In this document: piece by piece, positions 18,759 through 28,626 of the stretch | How the letters are laid out: every line of letters begins with the position of its first letter | Numbering within the stretch: the first letter of the stretch is position 1 | Source: Succinivibrio dextrinosolvens | Lineage (GTDB): Bacteria; Pseudomonadota; Gammaproteobacteria; Enterobacterales; Succinivibrionaceae | NCBI RefSeq assembly: GCF_011065405.1 | Contig: NZ_CP047056.1 | Location: 766,747-830,746, forward strand | Direction: 5' to 3' | Length of the DNA stretch: 64,000 nucleotides | Made by a program: the position numbers and the translations under genes | Notes under the pieces: generated by a model | Database searches by the model: none | Told to the model about the DNA's origin: nothing | The model's input: the letters and a program-made list of their open reading frames with translations, nothing else

Positions 18759-20441
18759 TTATTTCTCCTCACCATCTTTCAATAGAGCCAGATAACGTTC
18801 TACTCTTACAGAGTAACTGCGTTCATCATGATAATTAGGTAGAAGATGTGCCAGTTCCAGCCAGTCTCCCACATAGGTTGCCTCTACACTCTTACCTGCA
18901 ATCTCCTTATGAACCGTTGTAAAGAAGGAGTTATCAGGGAATACCGACTTAAACTCATCAGGAGACATCAGATTTGAGTCTTTGCGTCCGCCAAGCTCTC
19001 TTCTAATATTGCGTTCAAGTGTTTCAAAGGCAGACCTGCTTTCATCCTTACCCTTTCTACACTGATTCAATGCAGGACGAACAGTTGAACGTGGTAATTT
19101 ATTCAGAACCATCAGTCCCTTATCCACAAAGTCATGCAGATTATTGTGACTTAAAATCAGAGGTTTTGCTGTCAGCATTGTCTTCTTGTCTGCAGTCTTT
19201 GCGATATGGTGGCGAATCAGTTCAAGATCGTTCTCAACCTCATTGGTAATCACAAGATAATCCAAAGAACTTGGTCTTACGGCTTCATCCTTGGTTAATT
19301 CCTTTGCATTCTTTAAAAGCTCTTCAGACAGATTAAAGGCTCTGATGAAAGGATAGCCCTTCTGGCAGATGACCATACCGGCACCCACAGATAGCTGAAT
19401 CTCCTTGTTGCTTAGCTTACAAACAGCTTCCTTCTCAAAGGTATTAACAAATCTGCTTATAAACAGCAGCGCAAGATCGGCTCTCATAACTATTGTTACA
19501 TCATCGCCGCCCTGAACTAAAGGACGGGCTGGGACAACAAGCTTATTCCTGCCTTTTTCCTGCCATACCTTTACCTCATACTCGTAGCTCATGATAGCCT
19601 TCAGACCTTCATCCATGGCTTTTCTTGTGGAGCTTTCTACAAGTTTTGACAGATCAGCCATAGCTTTGATACTGTCCTGAACATTGAGATTCTTATAATC
19701 ATCACTTTCAAGGAATGATCTGAACAGTTTTCCAAGATCATTACCGTCGATATGGATATAGGCAATCTTATCGCCGCTACCTGCAAGCTCCTCTATATCG
19801 TCTGTCCAGATAACCTTTACCTCTGAAGGCAGGACTGTCTCAAAACGCTGACGCAGACGTTCATCTGCAGCTTCAAGTAAATCTCTGCTCTGACGGGATT
19901 TTGAACAGACTGAAATGAAATCGTCACCGATTCTATCTACGGCAGGAAGACCATCCAGTCCGGCCATCTGACATAATGGCAGCATCGACATACCGGTATT
20001 CACAGGGGCATTGTTTCTAAGTTTTGTAATACCTTTCTGAGCAGAAGCACGACACTGTCTATAGCTATCCTTATCAGTCCATGTACAGTTATGCTCTTCA
20101 TCATTCAGAGCTCCGAACAGAGGAATACCTGGATAGTCAGAACTTATTTTAAAAATGAAATGACTGATAAATTTTTTTGCGATTTCTCTTGAAGAGAACA
20201 GAAGATGAATTTCACCTGCGTTACGCTGAAGGGCGAGAACTTTATTGCCTGTAGGTTCTGTAGCGTTCTGAGGTTCTATTAAGTCCAGATTTAATGCTTT
20301 ACATTCCCTTTCAAGGATCCCTTTGGAGAGATCTTCAATCAGTTGAGATCCTCCAATCATTTCTCGCAGTTTTCCGGTAGATAGAATATAGTTTTGAATT
20401 CCACCTACCTCGACGATAGCATAGGTAAGGTCGTTGGCCAT
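18759..20441 (-). CDS. cas10: Cas10 large subunit without HD domain, cyclase motif intact
   Basis: A 560-residue signature protein of type III CRISPR. The frame opens at 20462, but the ATG at 20441 has AGGAG five bases upstream and gives MANDLTYAIVEVGGIQNYIL, the usual first palm strand. There is no N-terminal HD nuclease domain: the protein begins directly in the first palm domain. The second palm has IHIDGNDLGKLF (about 230-241) and an intact GGDD (about 311-314), so synthesis of cyclic oligoadenylate is expected while Cas10 DNase activity is not. Csm6 and a CARF-sigma54 protein in the same island are candidate readers of the signal. First gene of the effector operon. Confidence 0.92.
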   Translation of the reverse strand: MANDLTYAIVEVGGIQNYILSTGKLREMIGGSQLIEDLSKGILERECKALNLDLIEPQNATEPTGNKVLALQRNAGEIHLLFSSREIAKKFISHFIFKISSDYPGIPLFGALNDEEHNCTWTDKDSYRQCRASAQKGITKLRNNAPVNTGMSMLPLCQMAGLDGLPAVDRIGDDFISVCSKSRQSRDLLEAADERLRQRFETVLPSEVKVIWTDDIEELAGSGDKIAYIHIDGNDLGKLFRSFLESDDYKNLNVQDSIKAMADLSKLVESSTRKAMDEGLKAIMSYEYEVKVWQEKGRNKLVVPARPLVQGGDDVTIVMRADLALLFISRFVNTFEKEAVCKLSNKEIQLSVGAGMVICQKGYPFIRAFNLSEELLKNAKELTKDEAVRPSSLDYLVITNEVENDLELIRHHIAKTADKKTMLTAKPLILSHNNLHDFVDKGLMVLNKLPRSTVRPALNQCRKGKDESRSAFETLERNIRRELGGRKDSNLMSPDEFKSVFPDNSFFTTVHKEIAGKSVEATYVGDWLELAHLLPNYHDERSYSVRVERYLALLKDGEEK

Positions 20442-20494
20442 TCTTACTCCTAAAGTTGTCAAAGTTTCTTTTTTTATTTCAGATCTATATTACG

Positions 20495-20507
20495 CTATCA
20501 GTGATAG
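20495..20507. promoter_or_regulatory. 13-bp palindrome upstream of cas10, operator-like
   Basis: CTATCA-G-TGATAG, perfectly symmetric, 54-66 bases before the cas10 start. The minus-strand hexamer TAATAT at 20487-20492 could be a -10 box, which would place the palindrome in the promoter spacer. The core is the same as that of the TetR operator tetO2. No TetR gene is visible in the window. Confidence 0.5.
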
Positions 20508-21014
20508 TTTCCACGTGATCTGGACTGAGTTTTAACCCTTTGTGTTTAAATAAAAAAAACAGATTAAGCTCAATTATAGATCTGAGTTTGTATCTGCACT
20601 AGAAATGCCGTCAGTACTAAGAGTCCATAACCGCATCCTCTCTAGATTTATAGATTTCAATTTACATGCCAGTCTGAAAGTAATTGATTATTTGCTTACA
20701 GATTAAATAGTTAATTAAGAACAAACCTCATTATGGAGATTATATACAAAGGGAAAAATTTATACAATTGAATAATATATTATTTATTCTCATAAAAAGA
20801 GAGCATATATAAAGCGATAAACTGCATTCTTGTCAGTTGGATTCTTAGATTAAGGAGTTAATGTAATCCGTCGTTTTATCACAGGCTTTTCATTGTACTG
20901 ATATCAGAAGTGGTAATCCTATATAACTTGTAGGAAGAAATGAATCTGTATAGAGCTGATTTCATTACAGTTACCCCAGTCTATGTTTTATGTGTCTAAT
21001 TCTGCATGGCGATG
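20508..21014. other. Intergenic region between cas6 and cas10
   Basis: About 500 AT-rich bases with stops in all frames. The cas10 operon promoter must lie at its left edge. I see no second CRISPR array or gene. Confidence 0.5.
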
Positions 21015-21884
21015 TTATGCGTTGGGAATTCTTATCTGTCTTGCTGGATTTAATTCAGGGATAACGTAAAATCCGTTCCCAAATCTTCGGTCCTGTCCTA
21101 AACCAAGGTACTGTCCCATTACAAGTCTCTGTGCTAAACATGCTGAATTAAGCTTTCCTTTAAATGTAACTGTACCTGTAACACCATCAAGATGTATCTG
21201 CCTGTCTTTGCTGTATTTGAATTCTGTCCACTCGGTTTCACAGCTCCATGGAACCGGGATTGCCATTCCTATCGAAGCTTCACGGTCAAATTCGCCGAGG
21301 TCTTTGATAGACGATATTATGTGCATTAAGGAAGCGTCATCTGCTGCAAAGAAATCCTCTTTGCACAATTTATCGATTTTTGGAGCTGTTTTTAATTTTT
21401 TTCCTGCAGGCAGCAGCAGTCTTAAAGGAGAAATAAAGTTAAGCGTAAAATATTGATAGCATAAAAGAGCCTGTATTTCGTCCTCTACACTTTCAGCGGT
21501 GAAAGGAATAAAGGAATTCTCCGGACCTTCTCTAGGATCAATCTCTCTACCGCTTACTCCATCATAGACTGCACACAGGCGCAGGGTTTCGGACGAAAAT
21601 TCACCTTTACCGGAGGTAACTGCCAGTGCACTGCAGATACCTGATAATTTATGTATACCTTCTGCTGTGAGGATCAGTCTTAGAGTTACATACTGTCCTT
21701 CAAGAATTATTTTTTTTCCTTTTCTAAAAGGCTGCAGAGCAATACAGCATTCATTAAAAGACACATCAACCGTACGGCAGGCAAAACGCAGATATGCAGA
21801 AAACCTTGCGCCATGATATTCGGGAAGTGATTTTATAGGGGTTAAAGCTTCAAAGAGAAGATCTGCAAAATATATATTTTCCAT
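21015..21884 (-). CDS. cas6: Cas6 crRNA-processing endoribonuclease
   Basis: A 289-residue Cas6-type RAMP protein. The C-terminal part is diagnostic: GVTGTVTFKGKLNSACLAQ, then LVMGQYLGLGQDRRFGNGFY, the glycine-rich loop of the family; LTFISPLR-like strands (TLNFISPLRLLLPAGKK) precede it. It should cut the array transcript 8 nucleotides before each spacer, just 3' of the CCTCA/TGAGG hairpin in the repeat. It lies about 100 bases downstream of cas2 on the same strand. The catalytic His is not certain from sequence. Confidence 0.82.
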   Translation of the reverse strand: MENIYFADLLFEALTPIKSLPEYHGARFSAYLRFACRTVDVSFNECCIALQPFRKGKKIILEGQYVTLRLILTAEGIHKLSGICSALAVTSGKGEFSSETLRLCAVYDGVSGREIDPREGPENSFIPFTAESVEDEIQALLCYQYFTLNFISPLRLLLPAGKKLKTAPKIDKLCKEDFFAADDASLMHIISSIKDLGEFDREASIGMAIPVPWSCETEWTEFKYSKDRQIHLDGVTGTVTFKGKLNSACLAQRLVMGQYLGLGQDRRFGNGFYVIPELNPARQIRIPNA

Positions 21885-21987
21885 CTGGTTATCTGTGTAT
21901 CTTTTGTTAAAAACATTAGCGTTAGAGAATAGAACTGATTGCCAAGTAATATTATGCTACTTTTAACGTCCCTTAAATAGAAGGATC

Positions 21988-22260
21988 CTAACAGACAATC
22001 GTAATCCTTTTCTTCCCTGAATAAATTCTGGCATCCTCATAGCTTATCTTGGTGCAAGGCATAATAAGAACATTATCTTCTGCAGTAAGTTTCTCTGAAA
22101 ACATCATTTCAAGATGAACAAGCTTTTCACTGTTACCCTCGTAAAAGAAAACCGATTTCTGCAGATGAATGGCTATTTTCTTAAGTCTTCTGAAGAAATA
22201 ACCTCTTAGTCTGTTATCAGCTATGTCATAGCTAATGAGAAAACATTGCTCCATTTCCAA
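21988..22260 (-). CDS. cas2: Cas2
   Basis: A 90-residue Cas2 with the family opening CFLISYDIADNRLRGYFFRR (the conserved Asp is in YDI) and LQKSVFFYEG. It partners Cas1 in the spacer-integration complex. The reading frame overlaps the end of cas1 by 29 bases, so the two are coupled. An in-frame ATG two codons later is an equally plausible start. Confidence 0.9.
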   Translation of the reverse strand: MEMEQCFLISYDIADNRLRGYFFRRLKKIAIHLQKSVFFYEGNSEKLVHLEMMFSEKLTAEDNVLIMPCTKISYEDARIYSGKKRITIVC

Positions 22261-23299
22261 TACTCCAGGTTTGAAAGCTCATTTTATCCTGCAGCGACAT
22301 AACGTAGTTTTCTGCACAGTCCTCGATTATATCGTTAGAGGATTTCATTACCTTTTCAGATTTACTGCCATTACAGCAGTAAAATATTTTTACATCATTA
22401 AACATTTCCTCAAATATCCCTAGGATCTTGGGGAAAGCTGAACCAGATATGATTGAAATACTGTTTTCTTTGCAGGAGAAATCATCTGGTTTTATAATTT
22501 TCTTTCGAATAGCTCCTAGAACAGTAGTATCAACCAGAGCTCGAAACTGTTCCATTAGATCTGAAGACAGGGCTGCGTGACAACCTCTTGATATATGGTA
22601 AAAGCCAAGTCTTGGATTTAAACCTTTGGATTTTAATGCAGAAGTCAGTCGGTTTCGTAAAAGTGTATATCCCAAAGATAGTACTGCGTTAATGGAATCA
22701 GTAGCAGGATGCTTAATTCTTCCGGTCCATTCAAAGTCTTTTACAATACCGCTCCAAAGTGAAAAATAATGTTTTGCGGCTATTCCTTCAATCCCCCTCA
22801 GGGAATCCTTGCTATCCGCAGAATTTATCATCTGCATGAATTTTTTGTAATCAAAATCAGAGGATACTTTATCTTTTCTTCTTCTGATAATCTCATGGCA
22901 ATTATGAATTTTTGTTTTTACTATCGTCCTAGCAAAGACAAGAGAATTTAATGAATCCTTAAATTTTTCCTGAGATAAATAATAAGTCTTAATCTCATCA
23001 TTATCAGGTAAAAGCTGTCCTGTTGTCCTCCCGAATAAATCAAGAAAATCTACGGGTATTCTTTTAATCATCATGCGATGCAGAACCAGATAAGACAAAT
23101 TTGTGACTTTGCCAATCAGAACCATTCGCCTAATACAGTCTATATTTACCAGTTGACAGGTTCCATCTTCCTTCTCTATACAGATTTGATTGTCATTTTT
23201 CAAAGTTGCACTGATGGTTCTGCATGTTAAATATACTGTAACTTTAAGGTTAGATATGTAATCTGCCATTGAATATTTCTCTACACAATTAGATAACAT
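22232..23299 (-). CDS. cas1: Cas1 integrase
   Basis: A 355-residue Cas1. The metal-binding residues of the C-terminal helical domain are in place: Glu171 in GIEGIAAKHYF, His235 in GFYHISRGCHAAL, and Asp247/Glu250 in SDLMEQFRALVD. The N-terminal ~100 residues form the usual beta domain. AGGAGAG precedes the start at 23299. It is not fused to a reverse transcriptase. With Cas2 it should acquire spacers for the single array, now separated from it by an insertion sequence. Confidence 0.92.
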   Translation of the reverse strand: MLSNCVEKYSMADYISNLKVTVYLTCRTISATLKNDNQICIEKEDGTCQLVNIDCIRRMVLIGKVTNLSYLVLHRMMIKRIPVDFLDLFGRTTGQLLPDNDEIKTYYLSQEKFKDSLNSLVFARTIVKTKIHNCHEIIRRRKDKVSSDFDYKKFMQMINSADSKDSLRGIEGIAAKHYFSLWSGIVKDFEWTGRIKHPATDSINAVLSLGYTLLRNRLTSALKSKGLNPRLGFYHISRGCHAALSSDLMEQFRALVDTTVLGAIRKKIIKPDDFSCKENSISIISGSAFPKILGIFEEMFNDVKIFYCCNGSKSEKVMKSSNDIIEDCAENYVMSLQDKMSFQTWSIGNGAMFSH

Positions 23300-23371
23300 A
23301 ACACTCTCCTATGCGCAAAAGTTTTAATCTTAAACTTCATTAAGCTGATTCTATGTCATTGGCAGCTGTCC

Positions 23372-23509
23372 CTATGTTTTATCTTTTTCCTCTAATGCAT
23401 GAACTTCATGTGCATAGCACGTGAAACCTATCACAGTCCCAACAGCTTTAACAGTAGAAATAGAGATAGCAAAAATAGAGTCGAAAATAAAAAAAGGCAT
23501 AGAATCCAT
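23372..23509 (-). CDS. Candidate 45-residue small protein upstream of cas1
   Basis: An open frame of 45 codons beginning MDSMPFFIFDSIFAISISTV, hydrophobic through residue ~30 and then charged, ending EVHALEEKDKT. GAGG lies a suitable distance upstream of the ATG, and the frame is on the same strand as cas1, ending 72 bases before it. It could be a small membrane protein or merely the cas1 leader. No family recognised. Confidence 0.3.
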   Translation of the reverse strand: MDSMPFFIFDSIFAISISTVKAVGTVIGFTCYAHEVHALEEKDKT

Positions 23510-23531
23510 AGTAAAACCTCACAATAATTAA

Positions 23532-25366
23532 CCTAGGATAAATATAAAAGTAACACTATAGTCACATTTTATCAATAACTTTGCTTATTGATTGTTCTTT
23601 AACAGTAAAATGCCTAGATATTCCTGCTTTATATATATTATAATAGCACTATATAGTGTTATGTAATCTTTAAAACAAGGTGTTTTGTATGGCATTTATC
23701 CGAATTCAGAAATTAAAAAAGGATGAAAGTGGAAAAATTCTGTCTGGTTCTGCATCCATTATTGATGTGAATTATGATCCAAAAGCAAAATACCATGCGC
23801 AGCAAAGAGTTCGAGAAAAGCTTGGTAAGGTTATTGAACTCTACAGTAAACGCTGTGGTTTATTTCAATCACCAACTAGAGGTCTTGTTATCTATGATGC
23901 TGATACCGATAGATTTTCTTCTCCTCTGACCAGAGAGGCAGCTGAAGAGCAGTTTAATGACGAAAAGCTCATAGAGCAGATTTTTCCTTCTGCAGATGTA
24001 CATACTGTATTCGGAGACGGTTATCTAGTTGCTGAGGTATTGAAGAGTTCTGGATTATGGGATGTAATCTGTACCGCCTTTCCTGAAAAAGTTACACAGG
24101 AGAGATTATTCTGTCATCTAATTTACGGAATACTTCGTGATGGTTCCAGAATAAGCTGTGAAGATTTTATAGCAAAATCTTTTCTTTTCTACTGTGTACA
24201 GGACATTCCTTTATCGAGTCTAAAATCTGATACAAGATACTTTTCGGCTATGGGTGAAGATTCTGCAAGAATGGACTTCTTCAGAGCATACTGCGATTAC
24301 ATGAGAAAACAGAATCCATCTTTTGGCAAGGGCTGCTTTGTTGATTCCACTCCGCTTCCAAATAAAATTGATTCTCCTTTTAACGCTCTGTGTTCTCACG
24401 GTGTAGCTTCAACCTCTATACAGATGCGACTTGTAATGGTTCTTGATGAAGAAACACTGCAACCTATTTGGTACGACGTTATCCCTGGTAATATTTTAGA
24501 TATCAGTACACTAAAACTATCAGCAAAGACGTAGAGGTAAGTCTGGGTATTACAATCAACGGATATACTCTGGATGCAGGTTATGCATCTAAAGAGCTGA
24601 TTATGGCTTTTGAACTCCAGAAAGAACAGGAGCCTATTCCAGAAAAGAAGTATCTTGTAAGGATGCCTTCCAAAGAGGATATCCCTACAGGGAACTTTAT
24701 CAGGAGTTTAAAGAGCAGTTTAATCAGGCTAAATACAGTTTTGTCAGAGGAGGACATATATACTTTGGCAGAGCTGTAACCAAGATGATATTTGGTACGC
24801 CGGTTCGCTGCTATGTATATGTCGATAAGTACAATGCTTTAAAAGGTCATACTTCATATATGATGGAGCATCCTGAAGAATATGAGGCATTAACAAATCG
24901 GGAAAAGAACTGGTACCAGGCTAAATTCGGCTATTTTGTACTTATAGCAAATTACCTAAAAACACCATCTCAGATGCTTGATGAATACTTTTGCAGAACC
25001 AATATTGAAACCGCTTTTAAGACGGATAAAGAGTACCTGAAGCTACTGCCTTTATGTAAATGGAGTGATTTGACTGTAAGAGGAAAAATCCTCAGTGATG
25101 TTATAGATTCCATCTTAAGAAGCAAAATTCAGCAGATAAGAAAAGGCTCAGTATACTCATTGTCTGCAATGATTGGTAAATGTCAGTCACTAATGTGTTT
25201 CCGAGACAAAAACTCTGAGCAGGTATATGTTGAGGTGGCAAACAAGCAGGTTAGGACCTGCTATGAGGAATTGGGAGTAACAGTACCTCAAAAGATCGAT
25301 CTGAAATCATATATGACCGATCTTTTTGATCAAAATTTATAGTGTTACTTTTGTGTTTATCTTAGG
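23532..25366 (+). mobile_element. IS4/IS1634-type insertion sequence, copy 1
   Basis: A 1835-base element with 29-base terminal inverted repeats (left begins CCTAGGATAAA, right ends TTTATCTTAGG; three mismatches between ends) and a 5-base target duplication ATTAA at 23527-23531 and 25367-25371. It is nearly identical to the copy at 30305-32140 but lacks one A in a short run near 24672. It lies between cas1 and the array leader. Confidence 0.93.
23689..25342 (+). pseudogene. DDE transposase of IS copy 1, two frame breaks
   Basis: IS4-superfamily DDE transposase. The first frame (from the ATG at 23689, with AAGG upstream) carries the first catalytic Asp in CFVDSTPLPN and stops at 24532-24534. 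The continuation in the -1 frame carries the second Asp in LDAGYASKEL and the Glu in RTNIETAFKTDK. The first frame change, at ACTAAAAC near 24510-24517, is shared with copy 2 and may be programmed. A second break, a missing A near 24672 relative to copy 2, is unique to this copy and should inactivate it. Confidence 0.8.
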
Positions 25367-25831
25367 ATTAATAGATATATCTATAAAAGCAATAGTAATA
25401 CCAACTTTTTACTTATTGTTTTTAAAGGAAATATTTTTTGTTAGCTATCTTAAACTATTATTTAAGATATGATTTTATGAATTTTCATAAATATTGATTC
25501 AATCTAAAAAAAGTAACAAATCATCCGCAAAATTTATCAACAAAGAAATGTCATATATTTCAGTAGGCTTTAAAAATCTAATTTAAGCGGATGATAAAAA
25601 GAGAAAAATCAACGAAGGAAGTAATTCGTCAAATCACTTGTATTTATGGGACTAGACAGTCATTTTTTTTAATTTAAAGTATCCAATCACTCGCAAATAT
25701 GTCCAGATAATAGCTCTGAAGATGTTTGAAGAAGATTTTCCAAGAAAAAAAGCAGAAATTCATAATTAAATGCTGATATTCGCAAAAATCGCAAAAAAAA
25801 TGTTATGAATTCAATAGCTATTTAGGGTAAT
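25367..25831 (+). promoter_or_regulatory. Probable CRISPR leader
   Basis: About 465 AT-rich bases without a gene between the IS end and the first repeat. The repeats next to it are perfect while the far end of the array is degenerate, so this is the leader side and should hold the array promoter and the integration site for new spacers. Only the last ~150 bases are likely to be needed. Confidence 0.65.
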
Positions 25832-27272
25832 ATTGCAATGAGCCTCAGAAATGAGGTAGTTACGACCAAATGTCATCAGTAGATGCTCTATAACCACACT
25901 ATTGCAATGAGCCTCAGAAATGAGGTAGTTACGACTAACCACGGCCATAGCCTGGTCTATTGGTTGAATTGCAATGAGCCTCAGAAATGAGGTAGTTACG
26001 ACTAACCACGGCCATAGCCTGGTCTATTGGTTGAATTGCAATGAGCCTCAGAAATGAGGTAGTTACGACGGTAACGACTGCGCCCTCCGGTAGAACGTCT
26101 AAAATTGCAATGAGCCTCAGAAATGAGGTAGTTACGACTCAACTCGGTAGGCTCTTCTGTCAGTTGCAAATTGCAATGAGCCTCAGAAATGAGGTAGTTA
26201 CGACAATCATGTTCTGAACAGCCTTAATGCGGTTTCATTGCAATGAGCCTCAGAAATGAGGTAGTTACGACTGAGGCACGTAACTCATCAAGAGTAACCT
26301 TATATTGCAATGAGCCTCAGAAATGAGGTAGTTACGACATGCTGTCTCTCTTTAACAAAATTCAGGTCTAATTGCATTGAGCCTCAGAAATGAGGTAGTT
26401 ACGACTTACTCTGTAGAGTTTCATAAATATCTCCTAATTGCAATGAGCCTCAGAAATGAGGTAGTTACGACTCCTCACATTCCATGTTTGGTTTGCAGTT
26501 AAGCATTGCAATGAGCCTCAGAAATGAGGTAGTTACGACCAATCTTCTCCGTTAGGAGTGTACATACTCAATTGCAATGAGCCTCAGAAATGAGGTAGTT
26601 ACGACTCCTCACATTCCATGTTTGGTTTGCAGTTAAGCATTGCAATGAGCCTCAGAAATGAGGTAGTTACGACCAATCTTCTCCGTTAGGAGTGTACATA
26701 CTCAATTGCAATGAGCCTCAGAAATGAGGTAGTTACGACTATACATGGATGTCTCATCTAAGTGAGCTACTATTGCAATGAGCCTCAGAAATGAGGTAGT
26801 TACGACATATAAATTGTGTCCTTCTCCAGAGTCTCAGGATTGCAATGAGTCTCAGAAATGAGGTAGTTACGACTCTTCAACCCAGTATGTATTGGAACCC
26901 ACTCGGATTGCAATGAGCCTCAGAAATGAGGTAGTTACGACGTCTGGTGGCGAACAATTATCCCCTTTTTGATTGCAATGAGCCTCAGAAATGAGGTAGT
27001 TACGACTTACCACAGGTATTGAAATACATTGAAGTAAAATTGCAATGAGCCTCAGAAATGAGGTAGTTACGACAATGCACTGTATCACTTTCCTAATGAG
27101 TCTTATTGCAATGAGCCTCAGAAATGAGGTAGTTACGACAATGCACTGTATCGCTTTCCTAATGAGTCCTATTGCAATGAGCCTCAGAAATGAGGTAGTT
27201 ACGACCTCCTGTAAGTTGCATCAGCTCAAACAGATCTATTGCAATTAGCCCCAGGAATGAGGTATTTACAAT
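25832..27272 (+). CRISPR. CRISPR array, 22 repeats of 35 bp, 21 spacers
   Basis: The 35-base repeat begins ATTGCAATGAG, contains the hairpin CCTCA-GAAA-TGAGG and ends TAGTTACGAC. Spacers are 30-34 bases. Repeat starts are 25832, 25901, 25968, 26035, 26104, 26170, 26237, 26304, 26371, 26437, 26505, 26571, 26639, 26705, 26772, 26839, 26907, 26972, 27039, 27105, 27171 and 27238. The repeats at 26371 and 26839 have one substitution each; the last has six, marking the distal end and plus-strand transcription. Cleavage by Cas6 just after the hairpin would leave the 8-base tag GTTACGAC. Several spacers are duplicated: 2=3, 10=12, 11=13, and 19 is close to 20. Confidence 0.98.
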
Positions 27273-28026
27273 GCTTGGTTTGTGACTATCTTTCTTTTAT
27301 TATCCTTTCCATTTTTGTTTAGTATTATTGAATATTTGGGAAGAAAATCTGTTGTAGCTTAATAGATGGAGATTGGAGAGAACAGTGATTTGATGTTCTT
27401 CATTCTGATAAAACATTACTTTTTACCCTGCTTCAACAAGATAAAGATCTGTCTAAGTTCAAAACACAATTCCAGAAAGTGAATCCGCTTTTATTATTAT
27501 TACTATTTTTTATGAAATTTAATAACACTATTACAGCCAGAATTATTGCTAACTATCTGAAATTAAAAGATAACTATAAAAGAATATCATTCTTGGCACA
27601 GCAATTGCTATTTATAAACTATCAGTTTTAAAGGAGTAGCAGATATATGTGATTTAACGGTAACCGAAAATGGATCTGAAGTTGGAACCGAAAAAAGAAG
27701 GGACAGTGAAAGACTTCACGATAAGGGCTCAGCTACATTTCCATCAGAATCGCTCTAAGGCCTAGCCTAAATGAGAAGATTGACCGATACCGTTTAATCG
27801 CTCAGACAATGTCAGTTTATAAATATTACACTCCTAAGTAATAAGTTCAGGGGGATAAAAAAAAGTAATTTCTAACTATATCCGTCTAGAGATCTGGGGT
27901 ATTTAAGGATAACTGATGGAAATATTGTGCAAGATCTCGCTAAAAAAAGTATATGAGTAGACTTGAATTTTCATTTAATATACGTCAATTGTGAAAACGC
28001 TTAATAACTATATAGGAAAAAAAAAC
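27273..28026. other. Gene-free region after the array
   Basis: About 750 bases with many stops on both strands. Around 27650-27765 a short open stretch could be a gene remnant, but I cannot name it. The promoter of the exported protein at 28027 should be at its right end. Confidence 0.4.
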
Positions 28027-28557
28027 ATGAAGAAATTATTAATCACCGCAGCTGGTGCACTAGCTTTAATTACCAATGTCGCAAACGCTGATCCAAAACC
28101 ATTAGGACTGGAAATCGGTAAAGCAACAATCAGTGACTTTGAACAGAAGTTTCCACAGGCAACCTACATTGACAATAACCTATATACTTCTGGAAGGATG
28201 TATAGCCTGAACAGTAGAGAGGTGGCGCTTGAAGGTTTACAAAAAGATGTTGTATTCATTTTCAATAGGGATGAATCTCTGGCAGGAGTTTTAATGACAT
28301 TCAATAAAGATAAATTCAATGAATTAAATGGCCAGCTAAAAAAGAAATACAAGAAAGTCATCAAGTCTGTTATCCCATTTGTTGGTAATAAACTGGTTAA
28401 ATACAAGGACGGAAATTCTGTTGTTGAGTTAAATGCTCCGCATCTAAGCTTTGAGATGGAATTAAGTTACCTGTCAGACAGCTTTATCAAGACTATAAAC
28501 GCTCAGATTCAGAAAAATGAAAATGCGAAAAAACAGCAGGAGAGCGAACTGTTATAG
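28027..28557 (+). CDS. Exported protein of unknown function
   Basis: A 176-residue protein with a clear signal peptide, MKKLLITAAGALALITNVANA followed by DPKPLG. The frame opens at 27991, but the ATG at 28027 gives the signal peptide directly. The mature part is about 155 residues, mixed alpha/beta, with a lysine-rich stretch (LKKKYKKVIKSV) and a charged C-terminal tail. The mature start GLEIGKATISDFEQKFP resembles the opening of several small periplasmic proteins whose function is unknown. Followed by two lipoprotein genes on the same strand. Confidence 0.7.
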   Translation: MKKLLITAAGALALITNVANADPKPLGLEIGKATISDFEQKFPQATYIDNNLYTSGRMYSLNSREVALEGLQKDVVFIFNRDESLAGVLMTFNKDKFNELNGQLKKKYKKVIKSVIPFVGNKLVKYKDGNSVVELNAPHLSFEMELSYLSDSFIKTINAQIQKNENAKKQQESELL

Positions 28558-28626
28558 CTTTCTACTGACGGTTCAGAATATTGTAAATAATAAATTTTAG
28601 GTAATTGTGAAAAAGGCATTCAATTG

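Noticed and set aside
21918-21950. TTGGCA on the minus strand upstream of cas6, resembling a sigma54 -24 element
   Set aside because: No matching TTGC -12 element at the required spacing, so it does not support control by the CARF-sigma54 protein.
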